Shown here in pieces: positions 1 to 6,099 of a stretch of 6,774 bases of DNA (positions within the stretch are counted from its first letter, which is position 1; every line of letters begins with the position of its first letter). The DNA is taken from NCBI GenBank assembly GCA_964416365.1, contig CAYQDO010000038.1, forward strand, positions 1 to 6,774, in the 5' to 3' direction. Origin of the DNA: DUUS01 sp964416365 (GTDB lineage: Bacteria; Bacillota_I; Bacilli_A; RF39; UBA660). Below the pieces are notes generated by a model. That model was not told the DNA's origin. It did not search any database and worked only from the letters and a program-made list of their open reading frames with translations. Made by a program: the position numbers and the translations under genes.

Positions 1-722
1 AGTAAATTGTTTTCTTCTAAATATTCAATATTTTTTAAGACTGTTTCACTAGAACGCATAGATTTTTCCATATTAGCCTGCTCACAATTATTTAAACGAT
101 TGACCATGTTTTTATGATCTTTATATATTCTAATATCTTCGAAATAGAAAAGTGCATTAATAGCATTTAAATACTTTATAAAATCGCTTATATGTTCACT
201 AGATTTAATATAAATCATGAACTCTTTATCTCTTTTTAGAATTTTACTATTGAAATTTAAACTAATTAATAATTTGTTAACTAGTTCCGCATCCTTTTTA
301 TTTTTAATGAAAAACTCCAAATGATATTGATTCTTTTTAGGATCATTAATGCTACCACAAGATAAGAATAAACCTTTTACGAAAGCTTTCTTTTCTTCTA
401 TGCTGGCATCAAAAATATTTTGAAATAAATTATTAATATCAGCTACGATAATATTTACTTTTTCCTTTATTTCAAGTATATAAAGATTACGCTTCTTAAA
501 TCTTTTGATAGTACGCATAGTTAAAATTACTTCAACATTATAATTATTTTTGAGTAGTTTAAATAACCATCTTGCTATTGAAGCATTTTCTAACATAATC
601 GTAATTTTATTTTTAGTAATCACACTATTAAATTTTAAATAAGTATTTAAAGATATTAAATCCTCTATGGTATTATTAAAATCCTTGGTAATTTCATTTT
701 TAATATTAATAGAAAAAGTCAC
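1..722 (-). CDS. whiA: WhiA, DNA-binding sporulation/division regulator (C-terminus off the left edge)
   Basis: I translated this frame by hand: it is open from a GTG at 722 to the window edge, giving 240 codons of a family that is usually about 300 residues. The best signature is at residues 112-136: an F-V-K-G-L-F-L-S-C-G-S stretch, then N-D-P, then Y-H-L-E. This is the degenerate LAGLIDADG-endonuclease-like core of WhiA. Residues 204-218 (N-M-V-N-R-L-N-N-C-E-Q-A-N) match the conserved WhiA linker before the C-terminal helix-turn-helix; most of that HTH is missing here. WhiA controls sporulation genes in actinobacteria; in Bacillus it binds DNA and affects division and chromosome segregation. 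The start is fixed by GGGAGA six bases upstream and by the one-base overlap with the yvcK stop (TAGTG), so the two genes are probably translationally coupled. Identity is firm; the function in this organism is inferred. Confidence 0.93.
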   Translation of the reverse strand, partial: MTFSINIKNEITKDFNNTIEDLISLNTYLKFNSVITKNKITIMLENASIARWLFKLLKNNYNVEVILTMRTIKRFKKRNLYILEIKEKVNIIVADINNLFQNIFDASIEEKKAFVKGLFLSCGSINDPKKNQYHLEFFIKNKKDAELVNKLLISLNFNSKILKRDKEFMIYIKSSEHISDFIKYLNAINALFYFEDIRIYKDHKNMVNRLNNCEQANMEKSMRSSETVLKNIEYLEENNL

Positions 723-1678
723 TATTTATCTCCCATTAAATACGAATAAACTAAATAAGCAGTCTTTAAAGAATCATGTCTTATCATACTATCTTCAATT
801 TTATATAATTTGTCTGCAATTACTTTAATACCCGTCTCTTGAAGTTTCTTTTCATCTAAACGTACTGGATATTTTTGTTCTCTAGTCTCGTATTTATCAG
901 TCAAAGCTTTTGATATTTTAGATTTGTTAGCAATAACGACATCTAAACCTTCATTGCCTAAATATTTTAATAAGATGTTTACATGTTGGCTAACAGTAAA
1001 ATTACTTGTTTCACCTGGTTGAGTAACTAGATTACAAACATACATTTTTTTAGCTTTACTTTTATTAATAGCTTCGATTACTTCTGGGGTCATTAAATGA
1101 GGTAAAATACTAGTATATAAACTACCTGGTGAAAAAATAATTAAATTAGCATTTTCAATTTTCTTTAACACAGCAGGATTAACATCAAATTTTTTATCAT
1201 ACCAAATGGTATCAATACTTTTTTTAGCTTCGGTAATTTCATCTTCACCAACTATTATCTTGCCATCACTCATTTTAGCTACTAAATTCACGTTTTCTTC
1301 CGTTAAAGGTAAAACCGTTCCATATATGTCAAAAATGTCACAAAATTCCATAACTGCGTCACTTAAATTACCTTTGATATCAATAAGAGCTGTTAATATT
1401 AAGTTTTTAATTGAATGATTATATTCGTTTTGATCATTTAAACCTTTAATACGATAATTTAATAACTCTTTAATATTATCATCGTTATTACGCATAGTAA
1501 GTAATACTTTAGTAATATCGCCTACGGCTGGAATATCATATATTTTACGAAGTGCTCCTGTGCTTCGACCATTATCTGCCACACTAACAACAGCGGTTAT
1601 ATTTAAAGGAAATGATTTTAATCCTTTCAGGATTTGACTCATGCCAGTACCGCCGCCTAAAATAACTACATTTTTCAT
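722..1678 (-). CDS. yvcK: YvcK-family UDP-sugar-binding gluconeogenesis/cell-wall factor
   Basis: The protein has 318 residues, the normal length for the YvcK/CofD-like family. Visible motifs are the Rossmann-type glycine loop G-G-G-T-G-M-S (8-14), the V-A-D-N-G-R-S-T-G-A-L-R loop (33-44), G-D-I-T-K (53-57), the S-P-G-S-L-Y-T-S-I-L-P ligand loop (183-193), Y-V-C-N-L-V-T-Q-P-G-E-T (213-224) and a C-terminal I-R-H-D (299-302). In Bacillus and Listeria YvcK binds UDP-GlcNAc or UDP-Glc and is needed for growth on gluconeogenic carbon and for normal peptidoglycan synthesis; no enzymatic reaction is established. The following whiA gene is the classical partner and settles YvcK over the F420-pathway enzyme CofD. 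The motif loops differ from the common D-D-G-G-S-S-G and P-G-D-I-R-N forms. The start has GAGGAAG five bases upstream and its own promoter. The usual upstream gene rapZ is absent. Confidence 0.93.
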   Translation of the reverse strand: MKNVVILGGGTGMSQILKGLKSFPLNITAVVSVADNGRSTGALRKIYDIPAVGDITKVLLTMRNNDDNIKELLNYRIKGLNDQNEYNHSIKNLILTALIDIKGNLSDAVMEFCDIFDIYGTVLPLTEENVNLVAKMSDGKIIVGEDEITEAKKSIDTIWYDKKFDVNPAVLKKIENANLIIFSPGSLYTSILPHLMTPEVIEAINKSKAKKMYVCNLVTQPGETSNFTVSQHVNILLKYLGNEGLDVVIANKSKISKALTDKYETREQKYPVRLDEKKLQETGIKVIADKLYKIEDSMIRHDSLKTAYLVYSYLMGDK

Positions 1679-1683
1679 TTTAT

Positions 1684-1690
1684 CTTCCTC
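1684..1690 (-). promoter_or_regulatory. Ribosome binding site of yvcK
   Basis: GAGGAAG on the minus strand, five bases before the ATG at 1678. It supports that ATG as the true start and lies only a few bases inside the predicted transcript. Confidence 0.8.
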
Positions 1691-1701
1691 TTCTATTTAA
1701 T

Positions 1702-1730
1702 ATTATAAATTAATAAATCTTTTAATTCAA
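1702..1730 (-). promoter_or_regulatory. Sigma-A-type promoter of yvcK-whiA
   Basis: On the minus strand, TTGAAT (1730-1725) is followed by 17 bases and a perfect TATAAT (1707-1702). The predicted start of transcription is near 1696-1694, leaving a leader of only about 16-18 bases before the yvcK ATG. The promoter lies directly downstream of the terminator of the preceding operon, so yvcK-whiA should be an independent transcription unit. Confidence 0.75.
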
Positions 1731-1731
1731 C

Positions 1732-1760
1732 CAAATAAAAAGATAGTTTAACTATCTTTA
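1732..1760 (-). terminator. Intrinsic terminator of the ftsE-ftsX-M23 operon
   Basis: On the minus strand AAAGATAG (1759-1752) pairs perfectly with CTATCTTT (1746-1739) around a five-base loop, and the 3' arm runs into a T-rich tail (TTTTTATTT). The 5' arm starts inside the TAA stop codon of the peptidase gene (1760-1758). The stem is AT-rich, so termination may be incomplete and allow some read-through into yvcK. Confidence 0.65.
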
Positions 1761-2984
1761 ATATCTTGCATACCAATATTTTCTTCCTGAAGGAAAACTA
1801 GTATAATCACGAGGATTAACTGATTTAACATATTTGAATGTATCAAAACTAATATAACAATCTCCACTACATACTCCACCATACCAACCTTTGGCTATGA
1901 CAAAGTGAAGATGTGGTCCAGTTGAGCACCAGTCCCAAGGAGTATCACTGCCACCACCAACTTTTCCTATGACAGAATTTTTACTAACCATATCTCCTAC
2001 TTTAACATTGATGGAAAGTAAATGATAATACGCTGTTGTGTATAATTTCCCATTAATAGTATGATGAATAAATACTTGGCGTCCACCACATTTTTGATTA
2101 CTCATACTGGCATTTATAACTTTAGCAACTTTACCAGCCGCCGATGCATAGATTTTAGTTCCTTCTGAGTTGCCGCCAATATCTAAGGCGTTATGATAAG
2201 AATCTTTTTTACCGGTAATAGGATCTATACGATAACCAAACTCACTAGTAACGACACCATTAACTAAGGGTCTACTGAAGCTTGTATCACCATGAATACT
2301 TAAGCAGGTAGCGATATCTTGCTTCTCCCCACAACCAATACTTACTAAGTAATTAATATATTCTTTAGTAGAATTAATTTCATCTTCAATAGTCATTAGT
2401 ACGTCAGAATATCCTTCGTATTCTACACCTAAATAAGAAACTTGTTTTTCTAAATTTAAAATTAATTTTTTTAATTCTTCTTCTTTAGCAGCTAAATCTT
2501 TTTGCAACTGTTTATTTTGTTCAATCATTTGTTCCCAGTTACTAATTTTTTCATTTTGATAACTAGCTATTTGTTCAGCAATAGTATAACGATATACTAA
2601 ATCAGCATAACTTTCTGAATTAAAAAGATATTCTAGATAGATGTTTTCCCCTTTGGTAATTTGTTCCGTGTTCATCTGTATCTTTATAGCTTCTTTTAAT
2701 TGCGCAATTTCAATATTTAATTTAGCTATTTGCACCGTAGCATCTTCTATAGTTTTTTCATTGGTTTTTATTTCATCTTGGGATTTATAAATATTTTGTT
2801 TGGCTCTTTCCATTTCACTTTTAGTTTGAGCCTTTTTTTGATTTTGAGATTTCCTACGCGTTTCAAGATCCTTTAATTCTATCCTTACTTCCGCTAGGGT
2901 TCCGGCTTTGGAACTAGCCCAAACATTACCAGGTAATAAAATCAAGCATAATATAATTATGAAATAGGTAAAATACTTCTTCAT
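1758..2984 (-). CDS. Secreted M23 peptidoglycan endopeptidase with coiled coil (FtsEX-controlled)
   Basis: An exported cell-wall hydrolase of about 408 residues, numbered here from the ATG at 2984. Order: signal peptide (1-24, a K-K basic end, a hydrophobic core and a likely V-W-A-S cleavage site), a long coiled coil rich in K, E and Q (about 30-110 and 135-215), then an M23/LytM domain (about 240-375) and a short tail. Zinc ligands are complete: H264 and D268 in Y-H-N-A-L-D, and H360 in P-H-L-H-F; H321 (Y-Y-H-L) and H358 are the expected catalytic histidines. It should therefore cut peptide crosslinks itself, unlike the degenerate EnvC activator of E. coli. The coiled coil and its place directly after ftsE-ftsX indicate activation by FtsX, as for PcsB, CwlO or EnvC. 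Six cysteines remain in the mature protein (218, 227, 299, 353, 372, 376). An ATG at 2987 would add one Met, but Shine-Dalgarno spacing favours 2984. Confidence 0.93.
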   Translation of the reverse strand: MKKYFTYFIIILCLILLPGNVWASSKAGTLAEVRIELKDLETRRKSQNQKKAQTKSEMERAKQNIYKSQDEIKTNEKTIEDATVQIAKLNIEIAQLKEAIKIQMNTEQITKGENIYLEYLFNSESYADLVYRYTIAEQIASYQNEKISNWEQMIEQNKQLQKDLAAKEEELKKLILNLEKQVSYLGVEYEGYSDVLMTIEDEINSTKEYINYLVSIGCGEKQDIATCLSIHGDTSFSRPLVNGVVTSEFGYRIDPITGKKDSYHNALDIGGNSEGTKIYASAAGKVAKVINASMSNQKCGGRQVFIHHTINGKLYTTAYYHLLSINVKVGDMVSKNSVIGKVGGGSDTPWDWCSTGPHLHFVIAKGWYGGVCSGDCYISFDTFKYVKSVNPRDYTSFPSGRKYWYARY

Positions 2985-2987
2985 CAT

Positions 2988-2995
2988 TCACCTCT
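2988..2995 (-). promoter_or_regulatory. Ribosome binding site that decides the M23 peptidase start
   Basis: AGAGGTGA overlaps the last two bases of the ftsX stop codon TAG. Its GAGG core is three bases from the ATG at 2987 but six bases from the second ATG at 2984. The second Met is therefore the better start. The overlap also suggests translational coupling to ftsX. Confidence 0.7.
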
Positions 2996-3902
2996 AAATA
3001 GTTAAATGTTTCTTTACAGCTCTGACACTACCAAACATACCAACAAGAGCTCCAATACCAAATAATATTAATGATACATAATAAACAATATCAATAGGTT
3101 TTACTAGACTAATGACATTTAAAATATTGTTAAGTCCTGCCGTGGATAAATGACTATAAGCATAATCATAGCCAAAGATGGTAATTAGTACCGGCATGAT
3201 TGCTCCCATTAATCCAAGGAAAAAGCCTTCTATTAAAAATGGTAATTTAATAACAAAATTACTAGTACCAACTAAACGCATAATCTCGATTTCGCTACGC
3301 CTACTAAAAATAGTAATTTTAATAGTATTACTTATTAAGAAAGCTGTAACTAAAATTAAAGCAATAACTAAAATGAGGGTAATATTTTTAACCATATCAA
3401 AGATATTAATTAATTCATTTACCATCGATTCACCATATTTTACAACACTAACATGTTCTATATTTTTGATGGTGGTTGCGGTTTCATTTATTTCTTTAAC
3501 ATCTTTAACTGTTAAAACAAACGAATCTTGTAAAGGATTTTCTCCTTCTTTCCAACTTTCAATAATTTTAGCATAAGTTTCACTTTCTTTTGCTAAATTA
3601 TTCTTAATTTCTTCTTTGGAATTAAATTTAATTTTATCAACATTAGCTATATCCTTTAATGACTTTTCTGTTACATTAATTTCTTCAGTAGTAACATTTT
3701 TATCAAGTAAAACAACTATGGTTAATTCATTTTCAATTTCTTTGGTAATATGATTAACATTGTAGGAAAGTAAAATTCCGATAGATACTAGAATCAAAGT
3801 AATAATTGTACAAGTGATAGACGCCATACTTAAACTGAAATTACGAAAAACACTTTTAAAACTGGCTTTGATACTTCTACCAATTATTCTAAAGAACCTC
3901 AT
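2994..3902 (-). CDS. ftsX: Cell-division ABC transporter permease FtsX
   Basis: 302 residues, the usual FtsX size. Membrane segments are visible at about 22-46, 172-195, 219-245 and 271-293, with a large extracytoplasmic loop at 48-171 between the first and second; this loop is the part known to contact the cognate hydrolase or its adaptor. The stretch S-R-R-S-E-I-E-I-M-R-L-V-G-T-S (200-214), followed by F-L-I-E-G-F-F-L-G (222-230), is the typical FtsX coupling region between the second and third helices. FtsX pairs with FtsE in a transporter-like complex that transports nothing known but transmits ATP hydrolysis to a cell-wall hydrolase. Its ATG overlaps the ftsE stop by four bases (ATGA), and it is six bases from the TAG to the peptidase start region, so all three genes form one operon. 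Confidence 0.95.
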   Translation of the reverse strand: MRFFRIIGRSIKASFKSVFRNFSLSMASITCTIITLILVSIGILLSYNVNHITKEIENELTIVVLLDKNVTTEEINVTEKSLKDIANVDKIKFNSKEEIKNNLAKESETYAKIIESWKEGENPLQDSFVLTVKDVKEINETATTIKNIEHVSVVKYGESMVNELINIFDMVKNITLILVIALILVTAFLISNTIKITIFSRRSEIEIMRLVGTSNFVIKLPFLIEGFFLGLMGAIMPVLITIFGYDYAYSHLSTAGLNNILNVISLVKPIDIVYYVSLILFGIGALVGMFGSVRAVKKHLTI

Positions 3903-4588
3903 TCTTTATAACACCCCTTCTGAACGTCTTTATCAATTAAGCAATCCTTAATGACAACAACCCTTTTTTTCATGCGATTTACTATATCTTTATCATGGGT
4001 TGCCATAACGACAGTAGTTTTTAATTCTTGATTAATAGTATTAATAACATCAATAATTTCTTTAGATGTTTCTGGATCTAGGTTACCGGTTGGTTCATCA
4101 CAAATCAATAATTTAGGTTTGTTAACTATAGCTCTAGCTATACAAACTCTTTGTTGTTCTCCTCCAGATAATTGATGAGGAAAACTTCTCGTTTTATCTT
4201 TTAAACCTACTTGTTCTAAGGCGCGTAAAACCAGGGGCCTTATTTCATTTACTTTATATCCATAACTTTCTAATGGATAAGCAACATTTTCATAAACCGT
4301 AAGTTTTGAAAGCAATTTAAAATCTTGGAAAACAATTCCTAATTTTCTTCTTAATTTATAGACTTTATTATTACGTAATTTACCAACATCAATTCCACCT
4401 ACATAGACAGAACCTCTAGTTGGTTTTTCCTCACGATAAAGTAGTTTAATTAACGTACTTTTTCCACTTGCTGTATGTCCAATGACAAAAACAAATTCTC
4501 CCTTAGAGATTTTAAGATTAGCATTAGCTATTCCTGTTACTCCATTTTTATATATTTTTGTGCAATCTTTAAACTCTATGAATTCCAT
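3899..4588 (-). CDS. ftsE: Cell-division ABC ATPase FtsE
   Basis: 229 residues, standard for FtsE. All ATPase parts are in order: Walker A at 37-45, Q-loop F-Q-D-F (87-90), signature L-S-G-G-E-Q-Q-R (140-147), Walker B L-L-I-C-D-E (160-165, catalytic E165), D-loop G-N-L-D (168-171) and switch H198. The Y-R-E-E-K-P-T-R-G segment (51-59) after Walker A is characteristic of FtsE rather than other ABC ATPases. It is cytoplasmic, dimerises on FtsX and powers the adjacent exported hydrolase. Oddity: Walker A reads G-H-T-A-S-G-K-S-T, with Ala40 (codon GCA) where the P-loop usually has Gly; the essential G-K-S-T is intact. AAAGGTGA precedes the ATG with good spacing. The gene ends in TGA, used as a stop, and overlaps ftsX by four bases. 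Confidence 0.96.
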   Translation of the reverse strand: MEFIEFKDCTKIYKNGVTGIANANLKISKGEFVFVIGHTASGKSTLIKLLYREEKPTRGSVYVGGIDVGKLRNNKVYKLRRKLGIVFQDFKLLSKLTVYENVAYPLESYGYKVNEIRPLVLRALEQVGLKDKTRSFPHQLSGGEQQRVCIARAIVNKPKLLICDEPTGNLDPETSKEIIDVINTINQELKTTVVMATHDKDIVNRMKKRVVVIKDCLIDKDVQKGCYKE

Positions 4589-4611
4589 TTTAAATCACCT
4601 TTATTATTTAA

Positions 4612-4620
4612 ATTATAACA
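4612..4620 (-). promoter_or_regulatory. Extended -10 promoter of the ftsE-ftsX-M23 operon
   Basis: Minus-strand TGTTATAAT is a perfect TGn-extended -10 element (TATAAT at 4617-4612). No good -35 is found 15-20 bases upstream, which is tolerated in extended -10 promoters. Transcription would begin near 4605, giving a leader of about 17 bases that contains the AAAGGTGA ribosome site at 4602-4595. Confidence 0.6.
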
Positions 4621-4708
4621 TAAATAAAATTTAATTTTATTGGAAATAACTGTATTTGACACTTTTAATATGAAAAAAATACAAAGTTTATTTGTGTTTT
4701 TTTGTTTA

Positions 4709-4980
4709 TTAATCCAAATGAATAATGGTCATATTTGCTTGCGCAAGTATTGCTGGAATAAAAGCACTATCTCCACTTTGATTTAATAACCTATATGTGG
4801 TTGGTACAGTCGTAACATTTACTAAAGCACTTCCAGTAAGAGTTTGGACTGTATTAGACGATGAAGTCCATATACTATTCCATCACTACCTTCTAACTCA
4901 AAATTAATAGTAGTTGCAGTTGCCGCAGTATTAATAGCTATCCAAAAATCAAAAAAGTATTCATATCCTATGATAATATT
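4709..4980 (-). pseudogene. Frameshifted, 5'-truncated remnant of a surface-protein-like C-terminus
   Basis: This stretch reads as protein in two successive frames. The first frame, from 4980, gives I-I-I-G-Y-E-Y-F-F-D-F-W-I-A-I-N then T-I-N-F-E-L-E-G-S-D-G. The second gives T-S-S-S-N-T-V-Q-T-L-T-G-S-A-L-V, then P-T-T-Y-R-L-L-N-Q-S-G-D-S and a tail A-N-M-T-I-I-H-L-D before TAA at 4711-4709. The first frame dies at a TAG (4824-4822) and the second cannot extend above a TGA at 4885-4883, so a one-base loss lies between them; the total of 272 bases is one short of 91 codons. There is no in-frame Met, and a TAA sits directly upstream at 4983-4981. The Thr/Asn/Ser-rich beta pattern and the A-N-x-T-I-I-x-L ending resemble BclA-like or TNF-like jelly-roll C-termini of collagen-like or phage-fibre proteins. 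That family call is a resemblance only. Confidence 0.5.
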
Positions 4981-4996
4981 TTATTAAGAAATAATT

Positions 4997-5024
4997 AAAA
5001 AAACTCTGTTATTCCAGAGTTTTT
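4997..5024 (-). terminator. Intrinsic terminator of the tvp38-rmuC operon
   Basis: A perfect 10-bp stem: AAAAACTCTG (4999-5008) against CAGAGTTTTT (5015-5024) with a six-base loop. On the minus strand the 3' arm merges into a run of seven T (5003-4997). The rmuC stop TAA (5011-5009) lies in the loop, so the last rmuC codons form the 5' arm. The plus-strand reading also ends in T5, so it could work in both directions. Confidence 0.85.
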
Positions 5025-6088
5025 GTTTCTTCTTCTTCAGGTAATTCTAATTTAACATTGCTAATCGAAGCAAATCTTTTAGTAATTTTATCTGTAGTGG
5101 TATGAATATCTTCAACATCTTTACTAACCGTATTAATACTTCTAGATAATTTATCCCATCTTTCTTTGTAACGATTAAATTCAGTACCTAATTTATTTAA
5201 TTCTTCATGGATAATTTTAGCATATTTATCTCTTTCCATATTTTTTAATATCATATTAATAATAGTTAAGGTACTCATTAAAGTTGTTGGACTGGTAATC
5301 CAAACTTTTGATTTGTATGAATATTCTATTAAATCGGGATGATATGCATTAATTTCTGCAAAAATTGCTTCGGCAGGTAGGAACATAATTGCTTCACCAG
5401 CGGTTTCGCTATCAATTATGTATTTATCTTTAATGGCGTCAATATGCTTTTTTACATCTGTTTTAAAGAGTTTAGTAGCATTATCTCTTATTGTTTTATC
5501 TAGTTTAGAATTAGTCATTATTTGATAGTTTTCTAAAGGAAACTTTGAATCAATAGCAATTGTCCCAAGGGGCTGAGGAGCAAAAAGTATTGCATCAACG
5601 ATTAATTTATTTGATAATAAATATTGCATTTGATAAATTTTATCATTTTTACCAAAGATACTATCTAAAATATATTGCAGGTTTGTCTCCCCAAAGATTC
5701 CTCGAGTTTTTTTATCCGTTAAAACTGATTGTAAACCTATTATATCACTAGATAAACCATCAATTTTCTTTTGAGCTTCATCAATTTTACTTATTCTTTC
5801 TAAAATTGAAGCAAAAGTTTTATTGGTTTTTTCAAAATTAGTATCCAATCGCTCATTTACTTTATCATTAATATAGTTTAATCTTCTTTCAATAGTTTCA
5901 TTTAATTCTTTAAAATCTTGTAGTAAAGATTTACTGAATGAAAATTTAAACTCGCCCATTTCTTTAGTTAAATTAGTTTCAAATTTACCTAATTTTAAAG
6001 TGATTTCCTCATTATTATTTCTTTTTACAAGAATAATAATTAATAAAATAATTATTACTCCTAGTAATCCAATTATTAAATATTCCAT
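5009..6088 (-). CDS. rmuC: RmuC-family DNA recombination protein
   Basis: 359 residues. An N-terminal membrane anchor (3-21) is followed by a coiled-coil segment (about 30-125) and the RmuC domain (about 125-320). Family landmarks are R-G-I-F-G-E (129-134), V-D-A-I-L-F-A-P (164-171), I-A-I-D-S-K-F-P-L-E-N-Y (178-189), M-F-L-P-A-E-A-I-F-A (235-244) and W-I-T-S-P-T-T-L (263-270). D165, D180 and K182 fit the PD-(D/E)xK-like active site proposed for RmuC. E. coli RmuC limits inversion at short inverted repeats and is thought to be a nuclease; its exact substrate is not settled. The protein is shorter than the roughly 475-residue E. coli form, as is common in Firmicutes. AGGTGA lies just before the ATG, 11 bases separate it from the upstream gene's stop, and a hairpin terminator follows at once, so it is the last gene of a two-gene operon. 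Confidence 0.92.
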   Translation of the reverse strand: MEYLIIGLLGVIIILLIIILVKRNNNEEITLKLGKFETNLTKEMGEFKFSFSKSLLQDFKELNETIERRLNYINDKVNERLDTNFEKTNKTFASILERISKIDEAQKKIDGLSSDIIGLQSVLTDKKTRGIFGETNLQYILDSIFGKNDKIYQMQYLLSNKLIVDAILFAPQPLGTIAIDSKFPLENYQIMTNSKLDKTIRDNATKLFKTDVKKHIDAIKDKYIIDSETAGEAIMFLPAEAIFAEINAYHPDLIEYSYKSKVWITSPTTLMSTLTIINMILKNMERDKYAKIIHEELNKLGTEFNRYKERWDKLSRSINTVSKDVEDIHTTTDKITKRFASISNVKLELPEEEETKTLE

Positions 6089-6099
6089 TACTTCACCTA

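Noticed and set aside
1..722. LAGLIDADG-like region considered as a homing endonuclease or intron product
   Set aside because: The Y-H-L-E and N-R-L-N-N-C-E motifs and position after yvcK identify WhiA, which descends from this fold but lacks endonuclease residues.
1206..1418. 70-codon plus-strand open frame inside yvcK
   Set aside because: Antisense to a conserved region of yvcK, no ribosome site or recognisable family; a shadow of the real gene.
722..1678. CofD (2-phospho-L-lactate transferase, F420 pathway)
   Set aside because: Shares the fold, but pairing with whiA and length fit YvcK; no F420 genes are seen.
3178..3576. 132-codon plus-strand open frame inside ftsX
   Set aside because: Lies opposite FtsX; its hydrophobic composition reflects the complementary strand of membrane helices. 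No promoter or ribosome site.
4656..4704. Plus-strand TTGACA (4656-4661) with a weak hairpin (AUACAAA/UUUGUGU, 4679-4697) and T7 run, considered as a small RNA
   Set aside because: The only -10 candidate (TACAAA, 4680-4685) lies inside the hairpin, leaving no room for a transcript; the stem is short and contains a GU pair.
4738..4747. 10-base palindrome CTTGCGCAAG, considered as an operator
   Set aside because: It falls within the coding-like remnant (L-A-Q-A codons), has no second copy and is not near a promoter.
5560..5751. 63-codon plus-strand open frame inside rmuC
   Set aside because: Opposite the conserved RmuC core; no independent evidence.
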